Shown: positions 1 to 11,036 of the stretch, in pieces
Layout: each line of letters begins with the position of its first letter
How positions within the stretch are numbered: position 1 is the first letter of the stretch
DNA from: Coptis chinensis
Lineage: Eukaryota; Streptophyta; Magnoliopsida; Ranunculales; Ranunculaceae
Direction of reading: 5' to 3'
Assembly (NCBI GenBank): GCA_015680905.1
Contig: CM027380.1
Coordinates: 35,332,001 to 35,396,000, forward strand
Length of the DNA: 64,000 nt
The notes under the pieces: model-generated
Database searches by the model: none
What the model was told of the DNA's origin: nothing
What the model saw: only the letters and a program-made list of their open reading frames with translations
Position numbers and translations under genes: made by a program

Positions 1-299
1 ATGGAAAGGAACCAGAGAAAGACAGAGCGACGTTTCAAGCTTAGAGCGGCTTTGGTAAAATTCCACTCGCTCTTTCAATGTTCATGCTTTGACCTTGACT
101 CTTTTTGTATTAGCGGTGAAAGGCGCTGTTGTTAGATCACCGAAGGTGCCGACAGAGCACTCGGGTAAGAAAAATCACATGACCCATCTTTGTTGGTCTT
201 TTAAGTTTTAATTTAGCCTCCAATTCCTAACTGCTGAGTGCTGACCCTACCAAACTGCAATTGCATATATTTCAACATTATTTGAATCTAACCATTGCC
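1..299. other. AT-rich sequence without recognised feature
   Basis: An ATG at position 1 opens a 44-codon reading frame that stops near 135. It has no recognisable domain and is of a length expected by chance. No RNA gene, repeat or transposon end was recognised here. The segment is probably flanking DNA of the repeat-bearing stretch that follows. Confidence 0.4.
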
Positions 300-2596
300 T
301 TTAAATTAAGTTATTCATTTTGACCGACCCTATATTCTAACCATTGGTTTGCCGATCCTTTGCTTCACAAGAAAAACAAAAGAGAATCCCATCTTTAATT
401 TTAATGACCCGATCCTCTAACCATTTTACAAGCCATATCAAATAAATAACACCTATCGAAAACCCGACCAATTTATAAAATCTATCAATTCTCTCAGCCC
501 AACATGTTTTAAGACTGGAAAATTCGTTTGCCCGATCTTGCTTATAGCGATCAATCATTCAATTTTCCAGTCAAATCACTAATTGTGTTTCCAATATTTT
601 ATTGAATACAAATTCCTTTTTTTAAATTATCGATCAATTCTACTTCCAATCAACTAGACGATTGTATAAGTGTTAGTCCTAAAAGATTCACTTACCAATC
701 AGTTTGAACTTGCACCTTAATAATGTTGCAAATCACTTTGAATGCTCAATTTTGAGCTTTGAAAAGTCAACTTGCCAATTGATCAACTTGCCGATCAAGT
801 TCGCTTAGCCTTGTTAAATTGTCCATCAACCTTGCCGATCCAATTCCAACAAATTAAATTATTTTCCAAACCCTATCAATCAAGAGACAAAAAAAATCAA
901 AACCGATCCTATCAAGTTACCGATCCCAACCCACCTACTTGTTTCAAATCAATTCATTAATTGCGTATTGAATACCCAACAGTTAGCCCAATCGATTCAC
1001 TAATCCATTAAAATATTTACTGATCAAACCAATTGAAAAATCTAACAGCTTTTATAGCCTCAATCACTTTATAATATTGCTGATGAGTTTGTCAAGTTGC
1101 GATCTTACAACTCAAAACCGATCGAATAAATAAACTATACAAATTGCCGGTTAATGACAATTGCATATCAATTACAATTTCTAACCCGATCTCTTAATCG
1201 ATTTTGATAACCCAATTTGCCGAAAAGGTAGACTTTCCTATCAATTTACCAATCAACAATCTCCAATTAATCCCATTTGTTTGCTTCAACATTACCTCCT
1301 TTAGAACTGTTGCTTCCATCCTTGCTACTAAAACATCTAAAACCAATTAACATGCCGATCAATTTGGTTTAAATTGAAATATTCATTTTGAACTTGCTGA
1401 TGCCGATCAGTTTTTGACACAATTCAAACCAATCAAATACCAATCCTCCCACCACAGCTCCTGCAAATCCACCACCTGTAGAGGTAGTAGCAGCAACAGT
1501 AGAACAGCTGATAAGAAGGCTGTAGAAGATAGCTGATAAGAAAGCAGAACAACAGCAGAGAGAGCACGTTCTCTAGCCTGATCTATTTTTTTCCGATTCG
1601 TTTGCTCTAAGCTTGTAATGTTCTACTAATATTCTTTACCTTTTGCCGATCCTCTTGGGTAGACAAGTCTAAAATTTTCATGTGCTCATCACCAAAAAAA
1701 CCAAATCCACTGCCAGCTATATTTTCTGTAACTTAACAGATTTTTGAACTCAAACTTCTAAACAGCCGATGGTTTTGTTTTCAATCTAATAACCTATTTT
1801 ACGAAACTGCCCTTGCCATTTACTAAGACACACATTATATTTGCCGCACCTACTTCTCTAAGCAACTAAGCAATGCCGATCCTTTTAATTTTAAAAAACC
1901 AATATAACACCCCATTTTTTTGTAATAAAATCCAATAGGCTTTAATCAAAGCTTTAATTTAAACCCAATCACATCAATTTAAACCCGATCAATTCAAACT
2001 GATCACTCATGCCGATCAATTTCGCAAGTATAAACCGATCAGTTCGAACTTGCCGATCTAATTCAAACAAATTTAATTACTTTCAAACCCAATCAGCTTT
2101 TGAAACCCACCAAATTGCCGATCAAGCTTCCAAAATTGAAACTGATTCGATTATTAATTCCAAATTGTAACCTTTGCTCTATATTCTCTTGCCGATCAAT
2201 ACCTCCCATCACACTTTGCAAATTCATCCCCAACCCTTTCATTTTCTTCGATCAATTTGCATTTGAAATACTTGTTTCTACCGATCCATAAGTGTTACTT
2301 TCATTTGCCGATCCTTTTGCCGTTCCACCTAATTATTTGAACCAAAATATGGTTTACCCGATCCTTGAATATATTAGACATGCCCATATCCTAATTTAAT
2401 TACACAATTCCCTAATATTTTGAGAACTAGTAAGCTTATTTGTTGATCCTCCTTTTGCTGATCCTTTTGCTGTCATGTCCTGTGATATTCTTTCTTTTCT
2501 TTTTTGTCGATCCTCTAAGTAAATCCTATATACAAAAATCCTAAGGCCCATTGGCCAAATGCCCAATTTATTGCCGGATCCCTTTTGATATAAAGA
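300..2596 (+). repeat. Interspersed CCGATC/TTGCCGATCAA motif region
   Basis: The hexamer CCGATC, often within TTGCCGATC(A/C)A, recurs about 25-30 times in 2.3 kb, for example near 351, 409, 532, 790, 832, 903, 921, 1183, 1352, 1400, 1643, 1873, 1984, 2010, 2033, 2052, 2117, 2191, 2281, 2307 and 2356. Almost all copies lie on the + strand and the reverse complement is nearly absent. Spacing is irregular (20-200 bp), so this is not a simple tandem satellite. Short open frames here are not convincing as genes. A small direct repeat (AGCTGATAAGAA) lies at about 1506 and 1531. The stretch could be a non-coding part of an unrecognised retroelement. Its function is unknown. Confidence 0.6.
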
Positions 2597-2629
2597 ATAA
2601 TTTTGTGGACATACAACTATGGACATACA

Positions 2630-3458
2630 ATGATTAGGGTGTGTAGTTGGAATATAAGAGGGTTGAATGATCACATGAAAGCGAAAAACTTAAATAAGTT
2701 TATTGTAGAGAAGAAGATTAGTTGCATGGGCTTGTTGGAAACAAAAGTGAAGATGGAAAAACACCTCACTATTGCAGATATGGTTTGCCCCTCATGGGAA
2801 TGCATACATAATTATGCGAGTGATGAACATGGACGTATATGGATTGCATGGGATACGAGCATTTTGGATGTACATAGAGAGGTGGAAGGGGCCAGTTCTT
2901 ACACTGCAAGGTTCAGAGCCTACAGCATGGGTTCTCCTTTTTCCTTACCATTGTTTATGCTAGTAATAGGAGTCATGAGAGGCTCATTTTGTGGGATGAG
3001 CTGAAAATGATAAGTGCCGAACTCAAGGTGCGTGGTGTGTGATGGGAGACTTTAACAATGTATTGTTTTCACACGAAAGAGTGGGAGATAGGGCTGTTCA
3101 CCCAAGAGAGACTCTCCCTTTTGCGAATTGTCTAAATACAGCAAGGCTGTTTGATCACGCAGAAACTGGATCCTTCTACACATGGAACAGCGGTGGGGAT
3201 AAAATAAGAAAGTGGTCAAAGATTGATCGGTGTCTTATCAATGCGCCTTGGACGTCCATTCCAATAGCAACAAAGGTGGAGATTTTAACCCAAGGGCTCT
3301 CTGATCATTGCCCGTTTATTCTGAGTTTTTTGGAAACTTTTAGAAGAAACAAATCCTTTCCGCTTTCAAAGAATGTGTGGACAAATGAGTCGATTTTCTG
3401 CCTCTTGTTAGAGCTTGTTGGGAAATCGATGATCATGGGAGTCCGCCATTCATGCTAA
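2630..3458 (+). pseudogene. LINE-1 ORF2 endonuclease domain, broken
   Basis: This is the N-terminal apurinic-like endonuclease of an L1 ORF2, which nicks target DNA to prime reverse transcription. The start is taken at 2630, where the frame opens with a CSWNIRGLN motif typical of these domains. The catalytic Glu is visible in GLLETKV. A second frame from 3039 carries GDFNNVL, the KIDRCLI segment and the C-terminal SDHCP motif. The two halves are joined by a frameshift near 3000. Downstream to about 3690 the sequence is badly decayed. Family assignment is secure; function is lost. Confidence 0.85.
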
Positions 3459-3694
3459 CAAGTAAAATCAAAAGTTTGAAAGGAGTGTTGAAAGGGTGGA
3501 CACGATCGGTCAGGAATGATACTTTCGAGAAAAGGGTGGTTTGAAACAAGAAGTGAACCGAAGCGATTCAAGAAAACTGAACAAAAAGTCGCTCGACCTT
3601 ATTCTTAGTGCACAAGAGTTTGCCGTGAGGGAAAAGTCGTGTCACCTACTCAAGCCGGAGGAAGCCGAAAGTGGTACTATAAAACGGATATTGA

Positions 3695-5065
3695 TTGGCT
3701 AAGCTTCGGGATAAATGTAATGCATTTTTCTTCAATGCTTTGAAGGAAAAACAGATCAGAAATAGGGTGTGGAGTATCACAGATGCGCAAGGAACCAGAA
3801 TGGAAGGAAAAGAACCAGTGGCTAAAGCATTTCTGAAATACTATACAGAGCTACTTGGGGTGTCGTCAGCAGCTTGTTGTGACACCGAGTTTCTGAATGG
3901 TGTGAATGTTACTGAGGTAGAACTTGGTACACGTCAGCTATTAGTTTCCCCTATTAGTGACCTGGAGATCAAAGACGCACTGTTTGCGATGGGAGATAAC
4001 AAGGCACTAGGTCCGGATGGATTCAACGCTTGCTTTTTCAAAAAAAGCTGGGATATTATTAGTGATGATTTCATTCGAGCTATTCAGCATATTTTCAGCC
4101 ATAAGCAGATCCCAGGAGGTATAAACTCTACCTCTCTGTGTCTTATCCCGAAGATGAAAAATGCCTCGCATATTGCTTCCTTTCGACCTATCGCATGTTG
4201 CAACATTGTTTATAAATGTGTCTCAAAAGTGTTAACTAACAGAATGAAAGATTGCATTTCATCTTTGGTATCAAGTCCCTAAACTGCTTTTATCCCTGGA
4301 CGATCGATTCAGGACAATGTTTTGATGGCCCATGAACTGCTGCGTGGGTATTCAAGGAAGAATGGGCAGAAAAGATGTGCAATAAAGCTGGACATTCAGA
4401 AAGCTTATAACTCTGTCTCTTGGGTAGCAATAGAAGTAATTCTACACAAGTTCAAGTTCCCACACTTATTCATAGAATGGCTTCAGATGTGCTATACTTC
4501 GCCGTACTTCTCGGTGATGGTAAATGGGTCTCCTAAAGGGTATTTTCAAGGGAAGCGATGCTTAAGACAGGGAGACCCTATGTCTCCTTATCTGTTCATG
4601 CTAGTCATGGAGATTTTGAGTGTGCTACTCCTCCAAGGGCTGCAATCTCGGAAAATTTCAGCCCACTCTAAGTGCAAAAAGCTGGGGATATCTCATTTAT
4701 GTTTTGCTGATGACGAGCTCCTGTTCTGTAAAGGTAACATGGACTCTATTATGGCTGATAAGGATATCTTGCATTCTTTCTCTGAAGCTACAGGACTAAA
4801 GCTCAGTAATGAAAAGACAACTCTTCTAACAGGAAGTATGACTGAAGCGGAAGGGCTAGCATTAGCAAAAGCCATGAACATCTCTCTTGTAACCCCACTA
4901 GTCACTTACTTGGGGCTGCCACTCACGGCTACAAGATTAGGGGGTAAAAAAAGAATGTTTGCCACTCATGAGAAGATTACCGAAGAATCTCAAACCGAAA
5001 AACAAGGAGTTGAACAGAGGCGGGCAGCGCAGCTTGTGAAGTCGATTGCTTTCATCCTTTCGTAA
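3695..5065 (+). pseudogene. LINE-1 ORF2 reverse transcriptase domain, broken
   Basis: This is a non-LTR reverse transcriptase. One frame (3695-4282) covers the N-terminal part with KALGPDGFNACFFKKSWD and the SFRPIACCN block. A stop at about 4280 separates it from the next frame (4322-5065), which contains the AIKLDIQKAYNSVSW block, the RQGDPMSPYLF block and the catalytic box LCFADDELLF, where the Asp-Asp pair is kept. The thumb region begins at YLGLPLT near 4910 and then degrades. It is homologous to the RT of LINE-2 at 12562-13602 but clearly older. Confidence 0.88.
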
Positions 5066-6315
5066 CTATTGGGCAACAACATTTGTTCTCCCGAGTAGTG
5101 TTGGATAAAGTAGCTAAACCGCGGTAACAGATTCATCCGGGCGGGACCAAGTATGGCGAAAAAATGCACCATCGCGAGCCACGCTTACTCTCGGGCTTGA
5201 CAAAGAGCAAGGCGGACTTGGTTTGGTGGATCCACGGGTTTGGAATCAAAGCTGCATATTGTGGATTAGTGGTGAAATTGGCCCCCCGATTGTGTATGGG
5301 TTAAGTGGGCTTGGGAGAACTACATAAAGAAGAAGCATTTTGGACCATGAAAATTCCGCAGGGATTTGCTTTCATGGGTGTGGCGAGGATACTAAAGAAA
5401 CGAGAGAGACTCACCTGGAAGTTTGTTAGATACAAAGATAGCAAATGGTAACGGACGAAGTTTTTGGCATGACCCATGGTGTGCGCCCACTCATCTTGGA
5501 CCCCGATGTAAGGGCACTTCCGGGTTGGCGTAGTTTCAATGGATGTCTTTGGTCGGTTCGGTTCGGTGATTATAAATGGAGAGTGGGCAAGGAGCATCAT
5601 CAACTTACCCGAATGTGAGGTGAAGAGGGCGATCATGAGCACGATTAACTTCATTACACCTCGAGAGGACCAAGTAGTTTGGACACCATCGAGTTCGTTC
5701 TGTTTTACGTGTCCTCTGTCCTATCTACGGTCTTGAAGAATGTTAGAAGTAAAGTAAAATGGTACAAGATGTATAGGGAAAGTCGTGGTGCGAAGCATTC
5801 ATTCACCGTATGGCGGTGTTTTTTCGGATCGCTACCAACCCGCAATGGACTCATGGCAAAGAAAGTGATTGGGTACTTCGCGATCTTTGCCTCGTGGATT
5901 TACATGAGGAAAGTTCGGTGCATTTGTTCTTTGAGTGTTCCTATTCAAACCGGTGTGGAGCAGGTTTAAAAGGTGATGGGGTTACCGGGAAGAGTTCGAA
6001 TTCCCATGCGGAATGTATTACATCATGCGTGTTGTAGACCAAAATCCATAGCCTCGAAGTGTTGAGAGCTAACCCGTTGTCTTTGCAGCGTGCAAGCTAT
6101 ATGGAATGAGAGGAATTGGAGGCTCAAGAGGCAGCGATTCCTCGATCTTGATTCGATGAGCATGAAGGCTTTGGACAATATGAAATTATATCCGGGGAAA
6201 TCATTGAAGCGGTGAAGGATGATGTCGCGAATGCTAACCGCTTTTGACTAGGCTCGAATTGGTGTTGCGTACACGCCAAGGGGGACCAGTGGGTCAAATG
6301 GATCTAAAACCTGAA
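5066..6315 (+). pseudogene. LINE-1 RT thumb and zinc-binding linker, heavily decayed
   Basis: This segment links the RT and RNase H domains. Traces of the RT C-terminal region are visible in several frames around 5060-5450. A zf-RVT-like block follows at 5679-6037, with WRCFFGSLPTRNGLM and a FFECSYSNRCG piece in an overlapping frame. Many small indels scramble the frame. The stretch contains more CpG than the neighbouring RT part of the same element. No intact protein is encoded. Confidence 0.65.
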
Positions 6316-6822
6316 TCTGACATTCTTGTCCTTAACACGGATGGATCATTACAGTAGGGCAAAGCAGGCTATGGGGTTTTAAGGGATCGAAATGGAGAGG
6401 TTCTCATGGCATTCTGCGAAAACTCCACAAAACAGTCAGTCTTATATCAAGAGCTACTTGGGGTCCAAAAAGGCATTGAAGGAGTGGAAATAATGAACAT
6501 AAAGGAGGTGGTAGTGCAATCTGACTCACTGAGAGTGATACAGATCTTGGAAAAGAGGGAAGCTCCACCTTGCAATTATAAGAACCTGGTGGCTCAGATT
6601 GGGTGTGCACAAGCAAGATTTGCAGAGGTTAAATTCCAACATGTCTTTAGAGAAGGAAATCAAGTTGTGGATTACCTATCAAGAGTTAGTAGTAATTGCA
6701 GTACCCATAGTACAGAATGTAGTAACCAATGCATGTACTTTCTCCCCCCGATGGATCAAAAACTTAGTGAATTGATCAAGGGGGATAAAGAAGGAAAGTT
6801 GTACTTGAGATTTTGTCATTAA
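6316..6822 (+). pseudogene. LINE-1 C-terminal RNase H domain
   Basis: Plant L1 elements often carry a C-terminal RNase H that degrades the RNA strand of the hybrid. The catalytic acidic residues can be followed: Asp in LNTDGSL (about 6340), Glu in the YQELLGVQKGIE segment (about 6450), Asp in QSDSLRVIQIL (about 6525) and Asp in EGNQVVDYLS (about 6665). A stop sits directly after the first motif. From 6406 the frame is open to 6822, and the ORF2 stop is followed by a 35 bp 3' UTR and the A tract. Confidence 0.82.
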
Positions 6823-7440
6823 TAAAAGGTTGGGGTCTCCTTAACCCCTAGTTGTGGAAAAAAAAAAACTATTTGTTGTCCACAAGACCTCATGTGCTGA
6901 TTGGTGGAGAGGTGATAAACGATAATTTTAGGTTTTTTTGTCCTTTAAGTCCGAAGTTCAAAGTCCAAAGTCCGTAAACGTCCGATTAGTCAAGTTACCT
7001 TACTCACGTGGGTTGGTAGGATAGATCGAGTAAGGGATCGTCCATACCTTAGGGCTCGGCAAGGTTCACAACTGGATTTACAGCTTTTAGTGAGTTGGAT
7101 TTTAGGTTATTGCTTAATTAAAACTTGGAACGCAAGTAACGTAAAATTACAACGATTTATTTCTACGTAAAATAAACAGGGATAGAGATACAGGAAAAGG
7201 GTTAATCATGATCATGCAAAATCAGTTTCCAAAGTTAGAGTACCATATCACTACAACTCTAATCCGTTTTGAGTTCATAGACAAACCCGGAACGGCATTG
7301 AGTATAGATCCCTAGTGAGATGCACTCATCTCACTAGCATAAGGAGTTGAACTAACATTCTATCTCTGGAATATTATTTTAGCTCCTGGTTTGATTCTAC
7401 ATTAGCTGGACAAACCAGAAGGCTGACGGTCACCATTGGG

Positions 7441-7472
7441 TCTCGCGCGAGACTTTCTAGGTCTCTCGCGAG
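7441..7472. promoter_or_regulatory. Pair of CGCG palindromes in the B LTR
   Basis: TCTCGCGCGAGA (7441-7452) is a perfect 12 bp palindrome. It is followed about 10 bp later by TCTCGCGAGA, a perfect 10 bp palindrome. They lie about 390 bp downstream of the LTR TATA in the direction of B transcription, so in the transcribed part of the LTR. A related palindrome, TCGCGCGCGA, sits near 48248 upstream of B ORF3a. This may be a protein-binding site; the role is unknown. Confidence 0.4.
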
Positions 7473-7856
7473 ACTGTTATGGAGCATCAGCACTCCAAAC
7501 TTGACCAGACTCAATCATTTTGGGACTTGATATATAATCTAAACCTAATTCCTATGTAGTGATTCTGGAACATTAAATGGCAACCTGATCCTCACATGAG
7601 CATTAATAACCCTCCCTTTGGGAGGATTTTAGCTTATGGTCCTTGGATGATTGATTAATCTTGCTGTATGCAATAAATAAGTAAATGAAGAACATGAATT
7701 TAACTTGAAGAAAAATTGAGTTTTATTAAAGTGAGTACTTACAGTACTTGCTACCAAGCTTGGAATGAAATAAGCTATTAAAGGGAAATACAAAAACACG
7801 TAACAAAAATGAGAGTAGGAATATCTCCAATCTAAGGTCTCCCTCTCATATCACCA

Positions 7857-7868
7857 AATATATATATC
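7857..7868 (-). promoter_or_regulatory. Probable TATA box of the B LTR promoter
   Basis: On the minus strand the sequence GATATATATATTTGG lies about 650 bp from the LTR start. It is the only clear TATA-like run in this LTR at a position suited to U3. Assigned by sequence only. Confidence 0.45.
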
Positions 7869-8515
7869 CCCTCCCACATGAAGCCCCCTCTTTATTATGA
7901 TTTTGTCATTTCTTTCAAATAGAACTTTTTTTCATTTGTTTGTCCTTTTCTTGTCAAAACTTCCAAAACTTTCTTTTCATACAAAACAAAACCTTCATTT
8001 AATGTTTTGTTTTGTTTCTCTTAGAAAGGTGTGCCCCTAATTTGCCACCTGTCCCTGGTGACTCATCACGCTTTGTGGGCTCGCAGAGTGGGTCCACGTG
8101 TTGTGTCCAGTGGCAACTCGGATTTTGGCATTTTTACAACTTTCTGTCTTTGCGTAGAGCTCGTCGCCCTGGTTGGTCTGGCAGTTCACTTGCCAAAATC
8201 AGCGTCCAAGTTTGAAAGATGTGAGCTACAGAAGTTTGCTGCTTCTTTACTCGTGGACCCGTTTTGCACTGGTTTTGTCCCTTTGGAAACTTCGGCTTTA
8301 GTCAAGCTCTGTTGGGCTTCACTGGGGTTGAGTGGGAAGACTTCAAGTATGCACAGTATTCCCGTACTTTGATGCATGTTTTATTATCATATTTATGTTA
8401 ACTGCGAAAACCTGCAAAAGTACGAAAATATAATTATTTCATGATTATTAAACACATAATTAACCAAAATGCTATGTTCCTCGGGGTTTAGTATTACAGT
8501 TTTTGGTGCTTATCA

Positions 8516-9571
8516 CACCACCCCCAAATAGCACTTTACTTGTCCTCAAGCAAATAAGAGACATTAAAATGATAAGTGGCCAAAAATGTGTCGTCTTAAA
8601 CTAAGTCTCATTTCGCAGAGTGCGGTTGCATTGACCATATACAACAATGCCTTAAACCACTGGGAATTCCCTAGTAGACAAGTTATAGCCTCGTGAGAGT
8701 TTTCCAGAGAAGATACTCATAAACTTCATTTATACTGCAACGACTTAGTAACAAAGGTCTGTTCCCTTAATTAATCTCAGATATCTGTACATCTCACTAG
8801 CGGGGGAAACAAGGATTAATTCGTTTGAAATTCAAGTTAATATATATACAATAATCAAAACATTTACATATGATCATGCATGTAGTGATCTTTATAATGA
8901 AATGTACGAGCAGGGCCATTTCTAGATCATTTGGATAGCGTCCTTAAGTAAGTTCTCACAGGTATGTGTCGAAACACAATTCTCTCATATTTTTCCACTC
9001 AAGTTTTGCTAACTCCAGTGTGTAGTGGGCATACATTTTCTCGCATACTCAATGACAGTCAGAGGAGCCGAGGTCGAGAATTCACGTCTACTACTTATTA
9101 TCACACCATCCTACTCCTAATTGAGCTAGAGGCCTTTATTAGGTGTTATAGGGCTTAGGTGGTAGCGTAGAAGAAAATGGAATGGAAAATTCAAAAATGA
9201 CAAGTATGAGAGAATAAGATCTTCAAGATATTTACACTAGAGAAATCCTTATTTTCTTTCCTGCTTCTAACATGGGTTTCCATACTTGGCTTTTTTAAGC
9301 TTTTGTATTCCCTTTTGAATTGATTTTGGGGGAAATTCTAACTTTGATATTTCTTTTGATTTTTGGAAACATATTTCTATTTTATTTTATTTTTCTTCTG
9401 AGGCAGGTAATTGATTTTGATTTGTGACAAGTTTTTATCTTCATTTTTCCGTACTTCATCCTATTTCTCATACTCATCATCTAGGTGGGCTTATTTATTT
9501 ATGGTTAATAGATGGGTAATGAATTTCTTTGGTGAAATAGAAAGGATTAATGAAAGGCTCAGTGGGGCGAC
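8516..9571 (-). other. Element B PPT and distal 3' UTR
   Basis: Next to the LTR the minus strand reads GGGGGTGGTG, the polypurine tract that primes plus-strand DNA synthesis. It is preceded by the CTTGAGGACAAG context typical of Athila-type elements (8537-8552). The next 200 bp or so match the corresponding part of A (46500-46714) and C (15798-16020) unusually well for non-coding DNA. The rest, to 9571, shows no coding signal. The B 3' UTR resumes at 29357 on the other side of element C. Confidence 0.75.
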
Positions 9572-10315
9572 TGATAACCCCGTAAAAATGAATAGTCTTG
9601 CTCACGAATAGAGCGATGAACTCTAAACGAAAGTAAAACTATAAACTGTTTCGCTTATACTAGACTTATCAAAGAAATTTGTTTTCTACTCTCGAATCTA
9701 TTGACGTAGAGTTAGAATAGAAGATTCGTTCCACTCCTAGTCCTTTAGCATTCAAGTTTTCTACAATTGACGAGTCTATCCAAAGTCTAATGAGAGTAAT
9801 GGTGGAATTTATACTATGATGTGAATTCAAATAACAAGCTACGAATAACGAAATGACAAAATGCTAAGAGTTGAATCTAGATAAAGAATTAGGGGAATTT
9901 GATTCCACCTTGAATCCAACTTAATAAACTAGCATAGAATTGTTGTAAACCAATTCTTACGTTCTTAAGGTAAGAATTGGTCGTTCTAATCCCTAATTAT
10001 ATATGGCATTTCTACCAATTCATAACTACCATGTGAGGTTGTCCACCTATTCTCATGGCGAATCAACGACCTTCTAGAGTGGAATAGATTCTTACAACGA
10101 TTCTATACTACACAATCAAGTTTTCATCAAGGCTTTATCAAACCCCTCTAATGGAGGTTTAGCCTTGATTCATCAAACTATCATTTCCCATTGAATTAAA
10201 ACTAGACATAATATAAAAATTTGAACTTTACTAATTTGAACTAACAATACTTCAAATCTAATTAATAACTAAAAATTGAATAACAACAAGAATTGAAATT
10301 AGATCTACAAATTTA

Positions 10316-11032
10316 TGGGAACTGGGGCTGTATTGAAACTAGAACAGTACTATCATTTCTAGTTCTGCTAGGATGTGAGCTCGATCTCCTACCTCACTCG
10401 TGGGAGCAGTAGTCTCTAAGGAATCTCCTAGTACTGCTATGGCGATAGTGGGCTCTCCTTTCTCTCCTCCTCTATCACGGCCAAGCCAGTCTCTTACTAG
10501 GTATAACAAGGACAGTGCTAGTTCGCTGGGCCCTCTACTAGCCACTCCTAATATTCTTCGACTTCTTAGAACAACCTCTGATGGCTCTTCTTTGAACAAT
10601 CTGCCTGGAAATTCTCCCTTTTCTTTGAGAAATTCAGGTAGCCCTACCTTCTCTCGAGTTTTCAAAGAATGCCCGAAACTCCCTCCCCGAGGAAAAGAAG
10701 TGGTTGTCTATTCAACACATGAACAGCCACAGTCAGTCTTAGAACAGGAGGAAGGTACCGTATCGGCTGAGGATCTCTTCCAATTTAATGTTGACAATAA
10801 TGCATACGCTGCCTTAGTCATGGAGGAGGATGGTATAGATGACAACATCTCGGAGATGCATGATGATCCTTTTGATGATCATATTGTGGACTCTCCGCAA
10901 GTCACAAGATTGAATATGCCGTCTCAAGTGGTTACTAGAGCCCATTCTCTGACAACAAAACTGCGAACTTCGGGAAAAGAGGGTAGAGGCAGGGCCAAAG
11001 GCTCGGGTAACAAGGGAAAAAACAAAAGATGA
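10316..11032 (+). pseudogene. LINE-2 ORF1, 5'-truncated
   Basis: The open frame ends at 11032, four bases before the ORF2 start, and reads through a serine- and proline-rich part, an acidic middle (residues about 120-165) and a basic, glycine-rich C-terminus with GRGRAKGSGNKGKNKR. In plant L1 elements this position holds ORF1, an RNA-binding nucleocapsid-like protein. The usual N-terminal domain and CCHC knuckles are not present in what remains, in line with 5' truncation at 10316. The apparent ATG at 10400 is internal and may not be the native start. Confidence 0.6.
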
Positions 11033-11036
11033 TCCC

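Larger units (their letters stand above)
2600..6868 (+). mobile_element. LINE-1: 5'-truncated plant L1-type non-LTR retrotransposon
   Basis: A plant L1 ORF2 can be followed in order: endonuclease, reverse transcriptase, zinc-binding linker and RNase H. It ends in a short 3' UTR with an A tract at 6858-6868. The element starts within a few tens of bases of the ORF2 start codon and lacks ORF1, as expected for 5' truncation during target-primed reverse transcription. Frameshifts and stops break the coding region into many pieces, so it is dead. The exact 5' edge is uncertain, because the change from the CCGATC-motif region is gradual (about 2590-2610). No convincing target-site duplication was found. 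Confidence 0.85.
6913..8515 (-). repeat. Element B 3' LTR
   Basis: The LTR spans about 1.6 kb and is bounded by TGATAA at 6913 and the complementary TTATCA at 8515, the same terminal inverted repeat that ends the LTRs of A, C and D. A polypurine tract lies immediately inside (8516 onwards on the minus strand). Small open frames at 8012-8377 show no domain and are treated as chance. GC palindromes occur at 7441-7472. The base pairs outside the LTR are AGAGG (6908-6912). The matching duplication on the other side lies outside the window or is lost. Confidence 0.8.

Noticed and set aside
1..135. 44-codon ORF starting at position 1
   Set aside because: No domain, no similarity to anything else here, and chance length.
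2437..6878. TATTTGTTG before (about 2437) and after (6870) LINE-1 as a target-site duplication
   Set aside because: The CCGATC-motif region continues from 2446 to about 2590, so the left copy is not at the LINE border.
8012..8377. Open frames of 67 and 113 residues on + within the B LTR
   Set aside because: They are antisense to the LTR, lack domains and overlap each other in different frames.
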